Positions 9,368-19,103 of a stretch of 64,000 bases of DNA are shown here, one piece after another. Source of the DNA: Patiriisocius_A hiemis (GTDB lineage Bacteria > Bacteroidota > Bacteroidia > Flavobacteriales > Flavobacteriaceae). The notes beneath the pieces are model-generated. The model did no database searches. It worked only from the letters and a program-made list of their open reading frames with translations, and had not been told where the DNA came from. The position numbers and the translations under genes were made by a program. How positions within the stretch are numbered: position 1 is the first letter of the stretch; the number at the start of each line of letters is the position of its first letter. The stretch is from the NCBI RefSeq assembly GCF_031846325.1, contig NZ_JAVRHZ010000001.1:1-64000 (forward strand). Reading direction: 5' to 3'.

Positions 9368-9428
9368 AATAAACTATTTATTGCAAAATACAATTATTTA
9401 GTAAAAATTAAACAACTTAAGAAGCTGT

Positions 9429-10358
9429 TTAATTTTTAATAAAACTACTTATTGTTTCAATTAACTCAGGCATTACAGGTAAGTTTGGGTCTCCATACGA
9501 TTTTTGATTTTCAAGATCATTTCCCTCAATTTTTTTGAATAGATGATTCATATTTTCAATAATCTTATATAAAGCATCTGGTTTTGCTTCTTTAAGTAAA
9601 GCTGCTTCTGTCTCTTTGGTTTGAAGGTCTTTAGTACCATTAATAATTAACACAGGGATATCTAACTTTTTAATTTCTTCAGCAGGGTTAAATTGCATCC
9701 ATTGAAGCATAAATGGTTGTATTTGAGGCCCAAGAATAGACGCTAGCGCTGGATCGTAATTTGTAGTACTACCACGTTCTCTTAGCTCCTTAAAAGCAGT
9801 TGCTGCGCTTTTATCTAGTCCAGGTTGTTGTATTGCTATTTGTGTTATAATTACATCATCTATTGGTTGTCCTGTGCCTGCTAATGAGGTAAAGCTACTA
9901 GCTGAACCTTTTGCTATTAACATACCTATTAAAGAACCTTGGCTATGACCTACAACATGTATTTCTGAAAACTGTTCACTTCTTTTAAAGTAATTTATCA
10001 CTTCTTCAGCATCAGTAATAAAATCATTAAACTGAATATTAGCCATATTTGGATCTCTATTTTTGAGCATTTTTACAGACCGTTTGTCATATCTAAAAAC
10101 AGCTAGACCATTATTTACTAGCCCTTCAGCTAAAAATTTTAAAGAGTTATTTCTAGACATACTTGAATTTCCATTTCTGTCTGTGGGTCCTGAGCCTGCA
10201 ATAATAATTACTAGTTTAGGGTTTTCTGTAGAAGGTAATAAGAGAGTACCGTCAATGTATTTTGAAACGCTTAATTCTTTTTCGGTATATTTTTTTTCTT
10301 GAGCTAACGCATTAGAAAAAACAAAAAGTACAAGTAATGGGAATAGGAACTTTTTCAT
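9429..10358 (-). CDS. secreted alpha/beta hydrolase (serine esterase-like)
   Basis: The 309-aa protein has a signal peptide (about 1-19, ending ALAQ). It shows the oxyanion-hole strand IIAGSGPTDRNG, the nucleophile elbow GHSQGS (catalytic Ser), an acidic residue in INGTKDLQT and the C-terminal His in MNHLFKK: a complete Ser-Asp-His triad. This resembles periplasmic esterases of the family 'alpha/beta hydrolase with GSGPTDRxGN'. The substrate is unknown. It is transcribed divergently from the S1/P1 nuclease gene with 125 bp between them. Confidence 0.85.
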   Translation of the reverse strand: MKKFLFPLLVLFVFSNALAQEKKYTEKELSVSKYIDGTLLLPSTENPKLVIIIAGSGPTDRNGNSSMSRNNSLKFLAEGLVNNGLAVFRYDKRSVKMLKNRDPNMANIQFNDFITDAEEVINYFKRSEQFSEIHVVGHSQGSLIGMLIAKGSASSFTSLAGTGQPIDDVIITQIAIQQPGLDKSAATAFKELRERGSTTNYDPALASILGPQIQPFMLQWMQFNPAEEIKKLDIPVLIINGTKDLQTKETEAALLKEAKPDALYKIIENMNHLFKKIEGNDLENQKSYGDPNLPVMPELIETISSFIKN

Positions 10359-10457
10359 TAGTATGGTTTAAAACTATTTTTGAAACGTTAAAGTAGTATT
10401 TTAAATTGTTGTAAGATACTATAACCAAATTTAATGCCAGTAAAACCTATGGAATAG

Positions 10458-10465
10458 TATCTTTG
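10458..10465 (+). promoter_or_regulatory. candidate -7 element of the S1/P1 nuclease gene
   Basis: TATCTTTG is a perfect TAnnTTTG match 18 bp before the ATG. No good -33 TTTG is seen at the usual distance. Confidence 0.5.
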
Positions 10466-10483
10466 TAGTAAACTCTTAAAACA

Positions 10484-11263
10484 ATGAAAAAGACCTATTT
10501 ATTATTCTTTGCTTTTATATTAATTTCTAGTACTTCTTTAGCTATTGATGATTGGGGTAAAACTGGGCACAGAGTGACGGGAGAAATTGCTGAAAAGTAT
10601 TTGTCAAAAAATGCCAAAAAAGCTATTGAATCTTTATTGAATGGAGAATCACTTGCTTTTGTTTCTACTTATGGAGATGAAATTAAAAGTGATGATGCTT
10701 ATAGAAAATATGGACCCTGGCATTATGTAAACTTCCCGTTTGATAGTGCCTACGAAACACACCCTAAAAGTGATAGAGGCGATATCATAGTAGCAATTAA
10801 TACCTGTATCAAAGTATTGAAAAGTAAAACTGAAAGTAATGAGAATAAAGCGTTTCATTTACGCCTATTAGTACACTTTATAGGTGATCTGCATCAACCA
10901 TTACATATTGGTTTAGCTGAAGATAAAGGTGGAAATGATTTTCAAGTACGCTGGTTTAATGAGGGGACAAATTTACATACCGTTTGGGATACTAAGATGA
11001 TAGAACATTACAATATGTCTTATAAAGAATTGGCTAGTAATACAAGAAAACTTTCAAAACAGGAGCTCTCTACTATTAAGTCTGGTTCTGTTTTAGATTG
11101 GATGAATGAAAGTAGAGCTATTTGTAAAGATGTTTATGAAAATACTGAAGTAGGAGAGAAGTTAGGCTATCGTTATATGCATGATTATTTTACAACAGTA
11201 CGGTCACAGTTACAAAAAGGAGGCATCCGTCTTGCAACTATACTTAATGAAATTTTCGAGTAG
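10484..11263 (+). CDS. secreted S1/P1-type zinc nuclease
   Basis: The 259-aa protein has a signal peptide (about 1-20) followed by DDWGKTGHRVTGEIAE, the conserved start of the S1/P1 family in which the Trp near the mature N-terminus and the following His bind zinc. The other ligand motifs are present: HYVNFP, HFIGDLHQPLHIG, GGNDFQV and NLHTVWD. These phospholipase C-like trinuclear-zinc enzymes cut single-stranded DNA and RNA and can remove 3' phosphates, so the protein likely scavenges extracellular or periplasmic nucleic acid. The length is normal for the bacterial form. No T9SS tail is seen, so it should stay periplasmic. Confidence 0.92.
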   Translation: MKKTYLLFFAFILISSTSLAIDDWGKTGHRVTGEIAEKYLSKNAKKAIESLLNGESLAFVSTYGDEIKSDDAYRKYGPWHYVNFPFDSAYETHPKSDRGDIIVAINTCIKVLKSKTESNENKAFHLRLLVHFIGDLHQPLHIGLAEDKGGNDFQVRWFNEGTNLHTVWDTKMIEHYNMSYKELASNTRKLSKQELSTIKSGSVLDWMNESRAICKDVYENTEVGEKLGYRYMHDYFTTVRSQLQKGGIRLATILNEIFE

Positions 11264-11264
11264 A

Positions 11265-11552
11265 TTACCTCTTTGAAATCTTATTGTGAGTAATATGCTT
11301 TTGTCTGGTAGATTTGAATGTTTTTGTGTTGCTATCGCGTAATTTACTGTGTTTTGTCTTTCTACCTTGTACTCTTTCACGCCACATTTTAAAACTTGAG
11401 GGCTTCATTTCTCTTCGCATGATTTCAATAGTCTCTTGCTCGCTTATTCCAAATTGAAAGGTAATAGCATCAAAAGGGGTACGGTCTTCCCAAGCCATTT
11501 CAATAATGCGGTCTAACTCTCTATCAGTAAATTTTTTAGTTTCATCTTTCAT
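11265..11552 (-). CDS. TIGR03643/DUF2805 family small protein
   Basis: The 95-aa basic protein matches the family core: RELDRIIEMAWEDRTPFDAI, then FGISEQ, then MRREMKPSSFKMWRERVQGRKTKH. The segment looks like a small helix-turn-helix followed by a basic patch, so nucleic-acid binding is possible, but the family has no known function. It converges with the S1/P1 gene (stops 1 bp apart) and lies 20 bp downstream of the AlkB-like gene on the same strand, so it may be co-transcribed with it. Confidence 0.85.
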   Translation of the reverse strand: MKDETKKFTDRELDRIIEMAWEDRTPFDAITFQFGISEQETIEIMRREMKPSSFKMWRERVQGRKTKHSKLRDSNTKTFKSTRQKHITHNKISKR

Positions 11553-11572
11553 ACTACAAAATTACAGATTTA

Positions 11573-12184
11573 CTATTTTATTATTCTAAAAGTTAGGTTA
11601 ATCCTTGGGTTTACTACTTTTCTGGTTTTGGGGATTTGATGCTTCCAGTAATGCTGTGTTGTCCCACTCATGATTAATAGACTGCCATGTGTAAGGGCAA
11701 TTTTTTCTTTTAAGGCTTTATCTTTTTTGTGCTGTAATTTAAACTGTCTTGTTGCTCCAAAACTTACAGAAGCAATAATTGGATTTTTACCTAGTTCTTT
11801 TTCATCATCACTATGCCAACCATTGCTATCATTTCCATCGCGGTAAAGATTTAGTAATACGGTTGTAAAATTCACATCGATTACGGTTTCTATTTTGCTT
11901 TTAATTTTTATAAGCTCTTGAGTAAAAGGTTTAGGATGCATTGTAATGCCAGAATAGGAGTAGGGCTTTTTGTTTAATGCATATAAAGCAGTTAATCTTG
12001 GTTGCTTATAGGTCTTTCCAAAAACTGTTATAGTATCTTCTTGCCAATCTGTTTCATTTGAAAAATGTGAGTAGAAAGAATTGGCTTCTTTTTCTGAAAA
12101 AAAAGAATCATAATAATTTATAGCTGCATCTTTAAGTTGATAATTTTTTATTGAAGTTTCTATTTCTGAAGAAAATAAATCCAT
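11573..12184 (-). CDS. AlkB-like 2-oxoglutarate/Fe(II)-dependent dioxygenase
   Basis: The 203-aa protein is read from the ATG at 12184. An upstream TTG at 12208 would add 8 residues but overlap the DoxX-like gene and is rejected. The Fe(II) facial triad is visible as GWHSDDE (His, Asp) and a later His in TQHYWKHQIP; the 2-oxoglutarate Arg pair lies in PRINLTFR. The NDSNGWHSD motif and GATRQFKLQHK strand are typical of AlkB/ALKBH2-type DNA repair demethylases acting on 1-methyladenine and 3-methylcytosine. It starts 2 bp after the DoxX-like stop, so the two are probably co-transcribed. Confidence 0.9.
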   Translation of the reverse strand: MDLFSSEIETSIKNYQLKDAAINYYDSFFSEKEANSFYSHFSNETDWQEDTITVFGKTYKQPRLTALYALNKKPYSYSGITMHPKPFTQELIKIKSKIETVIDVNFTTVLLNLYRDGNDSNGWHSDDEKELGKNPIIASVSFGATRQFKLQHKKDKALKEKIALTHGSLLIMSGTTQHYWKHQIPKTRKVVNPRINLTFRIIK

Positions 12185-12186
12185 CT

Positions 12187-12537
12187 CTACACATATTGAT
12201 ACGCCCAATACATCAACCCAAACTGAAGCGGAATCCTAATAACCAAAACCCATTTAGGCAGTTTTAATGCTGCTTTTTCATTTTGAAGCATATAAATATG
12301 CACAGGAATAAACAGCAGTAACATTATTATGATACTCCATGCTGCTATAGCTTGAGTTTCTGGATTTAAAAGCATAAAACCAGCAATCATTTCTGCTATT
12401 CCAGAAAGAAGCACAATAGTATCATGTGCTGGGATATACGGCGGTAGGATACGCTTATATATTTTTGGAGTTCTAAAATGATTTGCGCCAGCTAACACAA
12501 ATAATAAACCTAATAAATATTGATGCCATGGTAACAT
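12187..12537 (-). CDS. DoxX-like small membrane protein
   Basis: The 116-aa protein has four predicted transmembrane segments, the first containing GLLFVLAGANHF, a variant of the DoxX-family motif, and the third-fourth with IPVHIYMLQNE. It belongs to the DoxX/DoxD-like group of small quinone-associated membrane proteins; the substrate is unknown. It precedes the AlkB-like gene by 2 bp. Confidence 0.82.
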   Translation of the reverse strand: MLPWHQYLLGLLFVLAGANHFRTPKIYKRILPPYIPAHDTIVLLSGIAEMIAGFMLLNPETQAIAAWSIIIMLLLFIPVHIYMLQNEKAALKLPKWVLVIRIPLQFGLMYWAYQYV

Positions 12538-12559
12538 AGAACAAAGGTAACGTAATAAA

Positions 12560-12593
12560 ACAAAAACCCCAGCATTAATAAATAACTGGGGTT
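12560..12593 (-). terminator. terminator of the first giant T9SS cargo gene
   Basis: On the minus strand, an 8-bp stem AACCCCAG / CTGGGGTT with a 13-base loop is followed by TTTTG and TTTTA. It lies about 33 bases after the stop at 12626 and before the DoxX-like start. Confidence 0.85.
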
Positions 12594-12625
12594 AATAGAG
12601 ATAGTGGTTAGTTAGCCCTCTTTGC

Positions 12626-15600
12626 TTATTCTATAATCAACTGTTTTGTTGTTATACCTTGTTTTCCTTTAATCACAATCAAGTAGGTTGCACTTTGCAG
12701 TAGCGATACATCGATGTTTCTTTCAGTACCCATATCCATAAGTTTGATAGTGTTTACTAATCGTCCCATAAGATCATAGATAGCTACTTCCTGTAATTCT
12801 AAATTATTAGGATTACTTAAAGTTACCATATCACTTGCAGGGTTAGGATATAAACTTAAACTAGTAAAGTTAGTATCCTCCACACCCAAGATAGGGTTAA
12901 CAGTAAGCTCAAAGATATAATCTGTTTCATTGCCTAAATCATCCATAGCCGTTAAAGTAATATCGTACACTCCAACTCCTAATGGAGTACCCGGAGCTGG
13001 ATCTTGTGCAATAACAATAGGTAATAAAGGATCACTACAGTTGTCTGATGCTGCTACACCTACTGTAAAGTCTTCTAAGGTATAAATACCATTAGGCTCT
13101 GGATCTCTAGAAGTATCTTCTGGAAGTGTTCCTTGGTCAAATACAGGACCAAGACTATCCTCAATAGTAAGTGTTGTTTCACAAGACGCTATATTACCAT
13201 TTGCATCCACAGCAAATACAGTAACAGTTATCGTACTACCAACATCACTACAGTCTAAAGTACCCGCATTGGTAGCTAAACTATCAATAGTACAGTTGTC
13301 TAAAGGATTGGTTTGGTCTAATAGTATTAACGGATCTACCGTAGCCGTTCCATCAGGTCCTATAGTAATAGTCGCTGGCTGACATACTAAAGTAGGTGCA
13401 ATAGTGTCTTCTACAGTTACTGTAGCAGTACATGTACTACTATTTCCATTGACATCAGTTACAGTAAGTACCACATCGTTAGCACCCACATTAGAACAGT
13501 CAAAAGTGTCAATATCTACAGTAAGTGTATCAATACCACAAGCATCACTACTTCCACCATCTACATCACTAGGCACAATACTAACCATCCCATTAGCATC
13601 AAGTTGAACGGTGATGTTTTGACAAATAGCTAGAGGAGCAGTTGTATCTTCTACCGTTACAACGGCAGTACAGGTGTTTACATTTCCATTGACATCAGTT
13701 ACAGTAAGCACCACATTATTAGGTCCTACATTAGAACAATCAAAAGTATCAATGTCAATCGATAAGGTATCTATTGCACAGTTGTCTGTACTTCCACCAT
13801 CTACATCACTAGCCATAATACTAGCAGCACCAAACTCATCTAAAGCAACTGTGATGTCTTGACATACCGCAGCAGGTAGTTCATCATCAGTAACAGTTAC
13901 ATTAAAGGTACACACCGTACTATTTCCACCAGCATCAGTAGCTGTAAAGGCAACAACCGTAGTTCCTACAGGGAAGCTAGTTCCACTTAGAGGGCCATCG
14001 GTTTGCGTAACAGTAACATTACAGTTATCAAGAGCTACCGCAGGTCCAAAGCTTACAGTTGCATCACACATTCCTGCATCTGCACTTACAGTAATATCTG
14101 CAGGACATGAAATTGTAGGAGGAGTATCATCAACTACCGTTACAATAGCTCCACAAACATTAGCATTTCCATTAGCATCGGTTACAGTTAGAGTTACATT
14201 GTTAGTTCCTATATCATCACAAGTAAAAGTATCTGGAAATACAAACAGGCTAGGAGCAGGGTCACAATTGTCTGTACTACCTCCATCAATTTCAGAAGGG
14301 TTTAAGACATACATTCCGTTTTCATCTAAAGAAACAGTAATGTCCATACATACAGGAGTAGGGGGTGTAGTGTCTACAACCTCAATAACTTGGTCACAAC
14401 TAGAAGCGTTTCCGTTGGCATCTGTAGCCGTCCATGTTCTTGTAATAGTTGAATTACTTCCAACACCTGCTACTACAACATCAGTAAAGGTGATTACAGG
14501 AGCAGTATCACAATTGTCTGTTGCAGTTGCCATTCCTGTATTAGCTGGGCTAGGGTCATCGTCACATTCAATAGTAAGATCTGCTGGGCAGATAATTACT
14601 GGTGGAGTTGAATCTATAATGGTTACGGTTGCTAAACATGTAGATGTATTGCCATTTTCATCAGTTGTTGTTAGTGTAACAATGTTGGTTCCTATATCAT
14701 CACAATTAAAATTATTTTGACTAATGTTAAAGGTTATATCACCACAATTATCGAAGGATTCATTATCTATATTTTCAGGAATAATACTAGCATTACCATT
14801 TTCATCTAATTGAACTGTAATATCTTGACATATAGATACTGGTGGTGTAGTGTCTACTACTTCTATGGTTTGAACACAAGAAGTTTGGTTTCCGCCAATA
14901 TCAGTTGCAGTCCATGTTCTTAAAATTGTTTCGTTGCTTCCTATTCCTGGAACTACTACATCATTAAAAGATACTGTTGCACTACAATTATCGGTCGTGG
15001 TGGCAACACCTGTCGCTATTGGGCTGTTATCTTCATCACACTCAACCGTTACATCTGCTGGACAAATAATTTGCGGTGCTATACTGTCTTCTACAGTTAC
15101 TATAGCTGTACAAGTTGCACTATTGCCATTTACATCATTAACAGTTAAGGTAACTGTGTTTTCTCCAAGATTTGAACAAGTGAAATTTTGAATATCAATA
15201 CTTGTTGAATCTACAGCACAATTATCATAGCTACCGTCATTTATAGCTTCGGCTGTAATGGCTATTTGTCCCGTTGAATCTAATTGAACGGTAATATCTT
15301 TACAAACTGGTGTTGGGGGTAATACATCCTGTACGGTAACTAATGAAGTACATTCCGAAGTATTTCCATTATTATCTACTAGTACAAGAACTACATCTTG
15401 AAAACCAATATCATCACAATCAAACTGAGTTGGAAATATTTCCATTGATGCAATTCCGCAGGCATCAGTTGAACCACTATCAATATCACTAGCTGTAAAA
15501 TTAACTACCCCGTTTTCATCTAGACTAAGAATCAAGTCACTTACGCAATTTGCTTGAGGAGCTATAGGATCTTCAACCGTTACTGTGGCAGTACATTGAT

Positions 15601-18370
15601 TACTATTTCCGTTATTGTCTATTACTGTTAATATAACTGTATTAACTCCAACATCATCACAAGTAAAATTTTCTTTATCGATACTGTATGTTGCTATTCC
15701 ACAATTATCAAAACTAGTATTATCAATATCTGAAGGATTTATTGTTGCTTCCCCATTGATGTCTAGTTGAACAATGATGTCAATACAATTAGTAGTTGGA
15801 AGGATTGGGTCTTCAATTGTTAGTTGGGCTGTACATTGATTTGAATTTCCATAAACATCTGTTACCACTAATGAAACCGTATTTGTCCCTACATTACTAC
15901 AATCAAAAGTAAAAGATGCACTTGGAGCCATCCCAAAAGCAGCAATTTCATAACTAGCAATACTGCAGTTATCTGTACTTCCATTATCAAGATCAATACC
16001 GTTAACAGTAACCATACCATTACTATCCAATGCAACTGTACTATTTTTACAGGTAACTGAAGGAAGTTCTGTATCCTCAACCGTAATATCTTGAGAACAA
16101 CTTACTGTATTTCCATTATCAGCGACATAAGTCCAATTTATCGTTGTGGTCCCAACTGGATAGGTATCTGAAGCATCTGTGGAGTTGTTATAGTCGTTTA
16201 TAGCTTCAGCAGCTCCTGAAAATGGAGTACATAGGTAAAAATAATTACCACAATTTGGATCATTTAAGTTTATCTTTGTTCCTACATTTCTTCTTACCTT
16301 AAAAGTTAAATCGGTTCCATACGTATCTATCCACGAATTCCAAACGCTTGGAGTAATTGTAATTGGATATGTAGTGTCTACACACTCTGGTCTAATTCTA
16401 GTTTTATTAAGCAATAGATTTCCATCGGGTCCTTCAAACATAAAACGTTCACCTGTTTCATAAAAAGGACCGTTCACAACCACTTGAATTTCAATGCTCT
16501 GTGCAATATACTCAACCATTGGTAATGTTAAAAAAGTATTGTCAAGGCTTACATTAAGACCACTACCAATGGTATTAAATGTGACAGGAGAAGTACATCC
16601 ATATACAACACTATCACAAAAAAGATCTATAGAAGGAGGAACTATGTTAACAAATGATTCACAGCTATTTGGTGAGGCCGACACCAAAATATCAGCACTA
16701 CAAGTCATTGTTGGGTCATTTATATCTGTCACAGTTACTATTTGACTACAAGTAAAAATTGTATCATAGGTAGTAATTGTCCAAGTTACTTCTGTATCAC
16801 CTATAGGAAATAATAATGGAGCATCGTTTGTTGCAGTATATGTTGTACAAGAAAATACATTAGGAGTAGGAAGTATTACGTTCGAGGCAGTACAAAGCCC
16901 GATATCACTAGTTACAGTAACATCTTGTGCGCACTCTACGGTGGAAGGAGTACATACCACTTTAAGTGTAATATTATTTGTGTTTTGCTGAGTCTCCCAA
17001 GCAATACTAGGGGGTAACGTTGGTAAGTTAATAAAACCAGGTGTAAGCCCCTGATGTTCAACAATTACAAACTGGTCTCCTGCAGCAGGTACAAATCCAT
17101 TTAAAAGTGTAACATTAATTCTTGGGCGCTCAGAGCTAGGGAGTGAGCTATTAAATCTTACCTTATCATGGGTGTTAGTATTTAGTAATTCAATCTCTAT
17201 AGAAGATCGAAACTCAAATTCTGAGCTCCCAGAAATGCCGTAGGAACCAATTGGATTATTGTTGTTTCTAGGTGCTATTATGTTTTGATTTTTAATTATT
17301 CCAAAGTGATTAAAACTATTTCCTCTTATAAAACCTTGATTGTATATAGTTGCGTTAACAGTACCATAGTTATCTATTATTCCATTATTATTATTATAAA
17401 GTGTACTAGTGCCATTAATACTAGATCCTGATTGATTAACTATTGTTCCTTCGTTATCTGGAGAATAACTATTGAAATTTATTGTAGAATTGCCTCTATT
17501 GTCTATAAAATTTTTATTAGTAACATAAGACGAGAAACCACTTGTATTATCAAAATTTAGCACTCCTGAAAAGTTTCTGAAGGATCCTTCATTTGTGAAA
17601 AAGTAAGAAATCTTATTGGTAAAAGTTCCTTTGTTATCTACTACACCTCCAGCTTGGTTGATGAAAGATTTTTGGTTAGAGATAGTATTAGGTGTATTGT
17701 TTAAAATTCTGTTGTAGTTTCTGAAAGTTCCTGCATTTACCAAATTTCCAAAATTTTGTACGTTTCCATAGTTGTTTAAACCTGATGTATTTGCTATAAC
17801 AGCATAATTTCTATTGGTAAAATACCCATTTTGATTAATCGTAAAACCGTTTACTTGATTAAAATACAAAGTACCGTAGTTTACCATAAACCCATCACAC
17901 CAACCTGAAAGTTGTGTTCTTTTCCAAAAAGTTATAAAAGAACCGTAGTTAGTAAACCTACCAAGTCTATGAACTTGGAGTGAACCTTGGGGATACAAGG
18001 CTGATGTTGTTGAAAATTTGGCTCTTTCCTCTACAACTAACTCTCCGTAAGCTTCTACAACGGTAACGCCTGGAGAGGTTAAATAATTTGGGTCTGGATC
18101 AGAAGGCGCAGCTGACTTAATTGTTAATGTAGCTCCAGATTTTAAAATAATGGTTCCTCTGTTAAATATATTATTACCATTATCAATTGTAATATCTTGT
18201 CCCTCAAAAATCACAGTATCACCAGCATTAACAGTTTCACCTGGATAAGATGGAAACCATCTTGCTTGGACACCCCACTCTCCATTACCACTATAGGTAT
18301 AGGTGGTTTGCCCGTTGAATTCTATACTAACAAATAAACTTAGTAAGACTAGAAGTAATGCTTTTTTCAT
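12626..18370 (-). CDS. giant T9SS-secreted repeat protein 1 (1914 aa, type A sorting tail)
   Basis: A signal peptide (about 1-20) is followed by a G8-like start (TYSGNGEWG, later DTVIFEGQDITID). Residues ~75-400 form a Gly/Asn-rich, beta-helix-like region with many short NxG turns. HYR-like domains start near residue 475 (VECAQDVTVTSD). A run of ~65-residue Ig/HYR-like modules follows (about 780-1840), each with CxDITVQLD-type strand, IDxGSxDxC, and LTVTDxNGN. The last ~75 residues (SLYPNPASD, then VAIYDLMGRLV, then TTKQLIIE) are a class A T9SS C-terminal sorting domain, so the protein should be exported to the cell surface. The C-terminal 662 residues are encoded by DNA identical to that of the second giant gene. 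It lies downstream of the two-component genes on the same strand. An adhesin or matrix role is inferred. Confidence 0.9.
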   Translation of the reverse strand: MKKALLLVLLSLFVSIEFNGQTTYTYSGNGEWGVQARWFPSYPGETVNAGDTVIFEGQDITIDNGNNIFNRGTIILKSGATLTIKSAAPSDPDPNYLTSPGVTVVEAYGELVVEERAKFSTTSALYPQGSLQVHRLGRFTNYGSFITFWKRTQLSGWCDGFMVNYGTLYFNQVNGFTINQNGYFTNRNYAVIANTSGLNNYGNVQNFGNLVNAGTFRNYNRILNNTPNTISNQKSFINQAGGVVDNKGTFTNKISYFFTNEGSFRNFSGVLNFDNTSGFSSYVTNKNFIDNRGNSTINFNSYSPDNEGTIVNQSGSSINGTSTLYNNNNGIIDNYGTVNATIYNQGFIRGNSFNHFGIIKNQNIIAPRNNNNPIGSYGISGSSEFEFRSSIEIELLNTNTHDKVRFNSSLPSSERPRINVTLLNGFVPAAGDQFVIVEHQGLTPGFINLPTLPPSIAWETQQNTNNITLKVVCTPSTVECAQDVTVTSDIGLCTASNVILPTPNVFSCTTYTATNDAPLLFPIGDTEVTWTITTYDTIFTCSQIVTVTDINDPTMTCSADILVSASPNSCESFVNIVPPSIDLFCDSVVYGCTSPVTFNTIGSGLNVSLDNTFLTLPMVEYIAQSIEIQVVVNGPFYETGERFMFEGPDGNLLLNKTRIRPECVDTTYPITITPSVWNSWIDTYGTDLTFKVRRNVGTKINLNDPNCGNYFYLCTPFSGAAEAINDYNNSTDASDTYPVGTTTINWTYVADNGNTVSCSQDITVEDTELPSVTCKNSTVALDSNGMVTVNGIDLDNGSTDNCSIASYEIAAFGMAPSASFTFDCSNVGTNTVSLVVTDVYGNSNQCTAQLTIEDPILPTTNCIDIIVQLDINGEATINPSDIDNTSFDNCGIATYSIDKENFTCDDVGVNTVILTVIDNNGNSNQCTATVTVEDPIAPQANCVSDLILSLDENGVVNFTASDIDSGSTDACGIASMEIFPTQFDCDDIGFQDVVLVLVDNNGNTSECTSLVTVQDVLPPTPVCKDITVQLDSTGQIAITAEAINDGSYDNCAVDSTSIDIQNFTCSNLGENTVTLTVNDVNGNSATCTAIVTVEDSIAPQIICPADVTVECDEDNSPIATGVATTTDNCSATVSFNDVVVPGIGSNETILRTWTATDIGGNQTSCVQTIEVVDTTPPVSICQDITVQLDENGNASIIPENIDNESFDNCGDITFNISQNNFNCDDIGTNIVTLTTTDENGNTSTCLATVTIIDSTPPVIICPADLTIECDDDPSPANTGMATATDNCDTAPVITFTDVVVAGVGSNSTITRTWTATDANGNASSCDQVIEVVDTTPPTPVCMDITVSLDENGMYVLNPSEIDGGSTDNCDPAPSLFVFPDTFTCDDIGTNNVTLTVTDANGNANVCGAIVTVVDDTPPTISCPADITVSADAGMCDATVSFGPAVALDNCNVTVTQTDGPLSGTSFPVGTTVVAFTATDAGGNSTVCTFNVTVTDDELPAAVCQDITVALDEFGAASIMASDVDGGSTDNCAIDTLSIDIDTFDCSNVGPNNVVLTVTDVNGNVNTCTAVVTVEDTTAPLAICQNITVQLDANGMVSIVPSDVDGGSSDACGIDTLTVDIDTFDCSNVGANDVVLTVTDVNGNSSTCTATVTVEDTIAPTLVCQPATITIGPDGTATVDPLILLDQTNPLDNCTIDSLATNAGTLDCSDVGSTITVTVFAVDANGNIASCETTLTIEDSLGPVFDQGTLPEDTSRDPEPNGIYTLEDFTVGVAASDNCSDPLLPIVIAQDPAPGTPLGVGVYDITLTAMDDLGNETDYIFELTVNPILGVEDTNFTSLSLYPNPASDMVTLSNPNNLELQEVAIYDLMGRLVNTIKLMDMGTERNIDVSLLQSATYLIVIKGKQGITTKQLIIE
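12629..14616. repeat. 1,988-bp direct repeat, copy A (shared C-terminal module)
   Basis: Compared line by line with 22171-24158 at a constant offset of 9,542 bases, I saw no mismatch. The match starts at the last sense codon (the stop codons themselves differ, TAA here and TAG in the other copy) and ends abruptly at an Asp codon of an STPPV-type module joint. It covers the coding region for 662 residues: several HYR-like modules plus the T9SS tail. Confidence 0.93.
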
Positions 18371-18420
18371 AAGAATATTATCTTAAGCTTAAATGTATTC
18401 TAATACAATTAATCTTGAAA

Positions 18421-18457
18421 TACGTAGTACAGTACAAATTTTACGTAGGGGTACGTA
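18421..18457. promoter_or_regulatory. three TACGTA boxes upstream of giant gene 1
   Basis: TACGTA occurs at 18421, 18442 and 18452, i.e. 21 and 10 bases apart, in the 91-bp gap between the response-regulator stop and the giant-protein start. The palindromic boxes are spaced by whole helical turns, as for binding sites of dimeric NarL/FixJ-type regulators. Assignment to the neighbouring regulator is inference. Confidence 0.5.
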
Positions 18458-18461
18458 TAGT

Positions 18462-19103
18462 CTATAATGAGAGGATAAGCTCTTTGTTTTCGGTAGTCCA
18501 GACAGTAAGTGAGTCTGTATTAGGCGGTAGGTCTAATTTTGCAATAATATTGGCTCTATGTTTTTCTACAGTACGATGAGAAATGGAAAGTAATTCTCCA
18601 ATCTCCTTAGACGTTTTTTCTTGTGCTATTAATCGTACGATTGTTCTTTCAGAAGGGGATAAAAATTTAATTTTTTTAAGTTCGGGAGATACTTTTGTAG
18701 AAAAAATATGATTAAATGTTTTACTGAAGTACGTTTCTCCTTTTTCAACAGCTTTAATACATTTATTAATTTCAGAAAAGGGTTCATCTTTTAATAAATA
18801 CCCAGAAATATTTAATTTTTTTGCCTTCATCACAAAGGCTTTCTCTTTGTGAGATGTAAGAATGATAAATTTAGTTTTAGTATTAACTTCGGTAGCTTTT
18901 TTTATAACCTCGAAGCCAGATAGTATAGGCATTTCAATATCTAAAATCGCAATATCAGGCTTTTCTGTTATAATTTCCTCAAGGGCCGTAGCTCCATTTA
19001 ATGCACCCTTTAGTGTTTTGTATCCATATTGCTCTAGTTCTTGAATAAGTCCTTTTAATAGCATTGGGTGGTCGTCTGCAACAAGAATAGTTTGGGACAT
19101 CAT
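18462..19103 (-). CDS. NarL/FixJ-type two-component response regulator
   Basis: The 213-aa protein has an N-terminal receiver domain (about 3-120) with the acidic pocket D10/D11, phosphoacceptor D55 (AILDIEMP) and K105 (GYLLKDEPF). A C-terminal LuxR-type HTH (about 145-205) shows LSPSERTIVRLIAQEKTSKEIG, split across two turns, and HRTVEKHRANI. It is a DNA-binding transcription regulator, presumably phosphorylated by the kinase encoded just upstream, whose stop overlaps this start by 4 bp (ATGA). Both lie between two giant T9SS cargo genes, and TACGT-type boxes lie upstream of each cargo gene, which makes these its likely targets. Confidence 0.94.
   Translation of the reverse strand: MMSQTILVADDHPMLLKGLIQELEQYGYKTLKGALNGATALEEIITEKPDIAILDIEMPILSGFEVIKKATEVNTKTKFIILTSHKEKAFVMKAKKLNISGYLLKDEPFSEINKCIKAVEKGETYFSKTFNHIFSTKVSPELKKIKFLSPSERTIVRLIAQEKTSKEIGELLSISHRTVEKHRANIIAKLDLPPNTDSLTVWTTENKELILSL

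Noticed and set aside
12185..12208. TTG start for the AlkB-like gene
   Set aside because: Overlaps the DoxX-like gene and adds residues without family support; the ATG at 12184 fits.
14199..14720. 173-aa plus-strand ORF opposite giant gene 1
   Set aside because: Shadow of the shared repeat; composition follows the codon bias of the sense gene.
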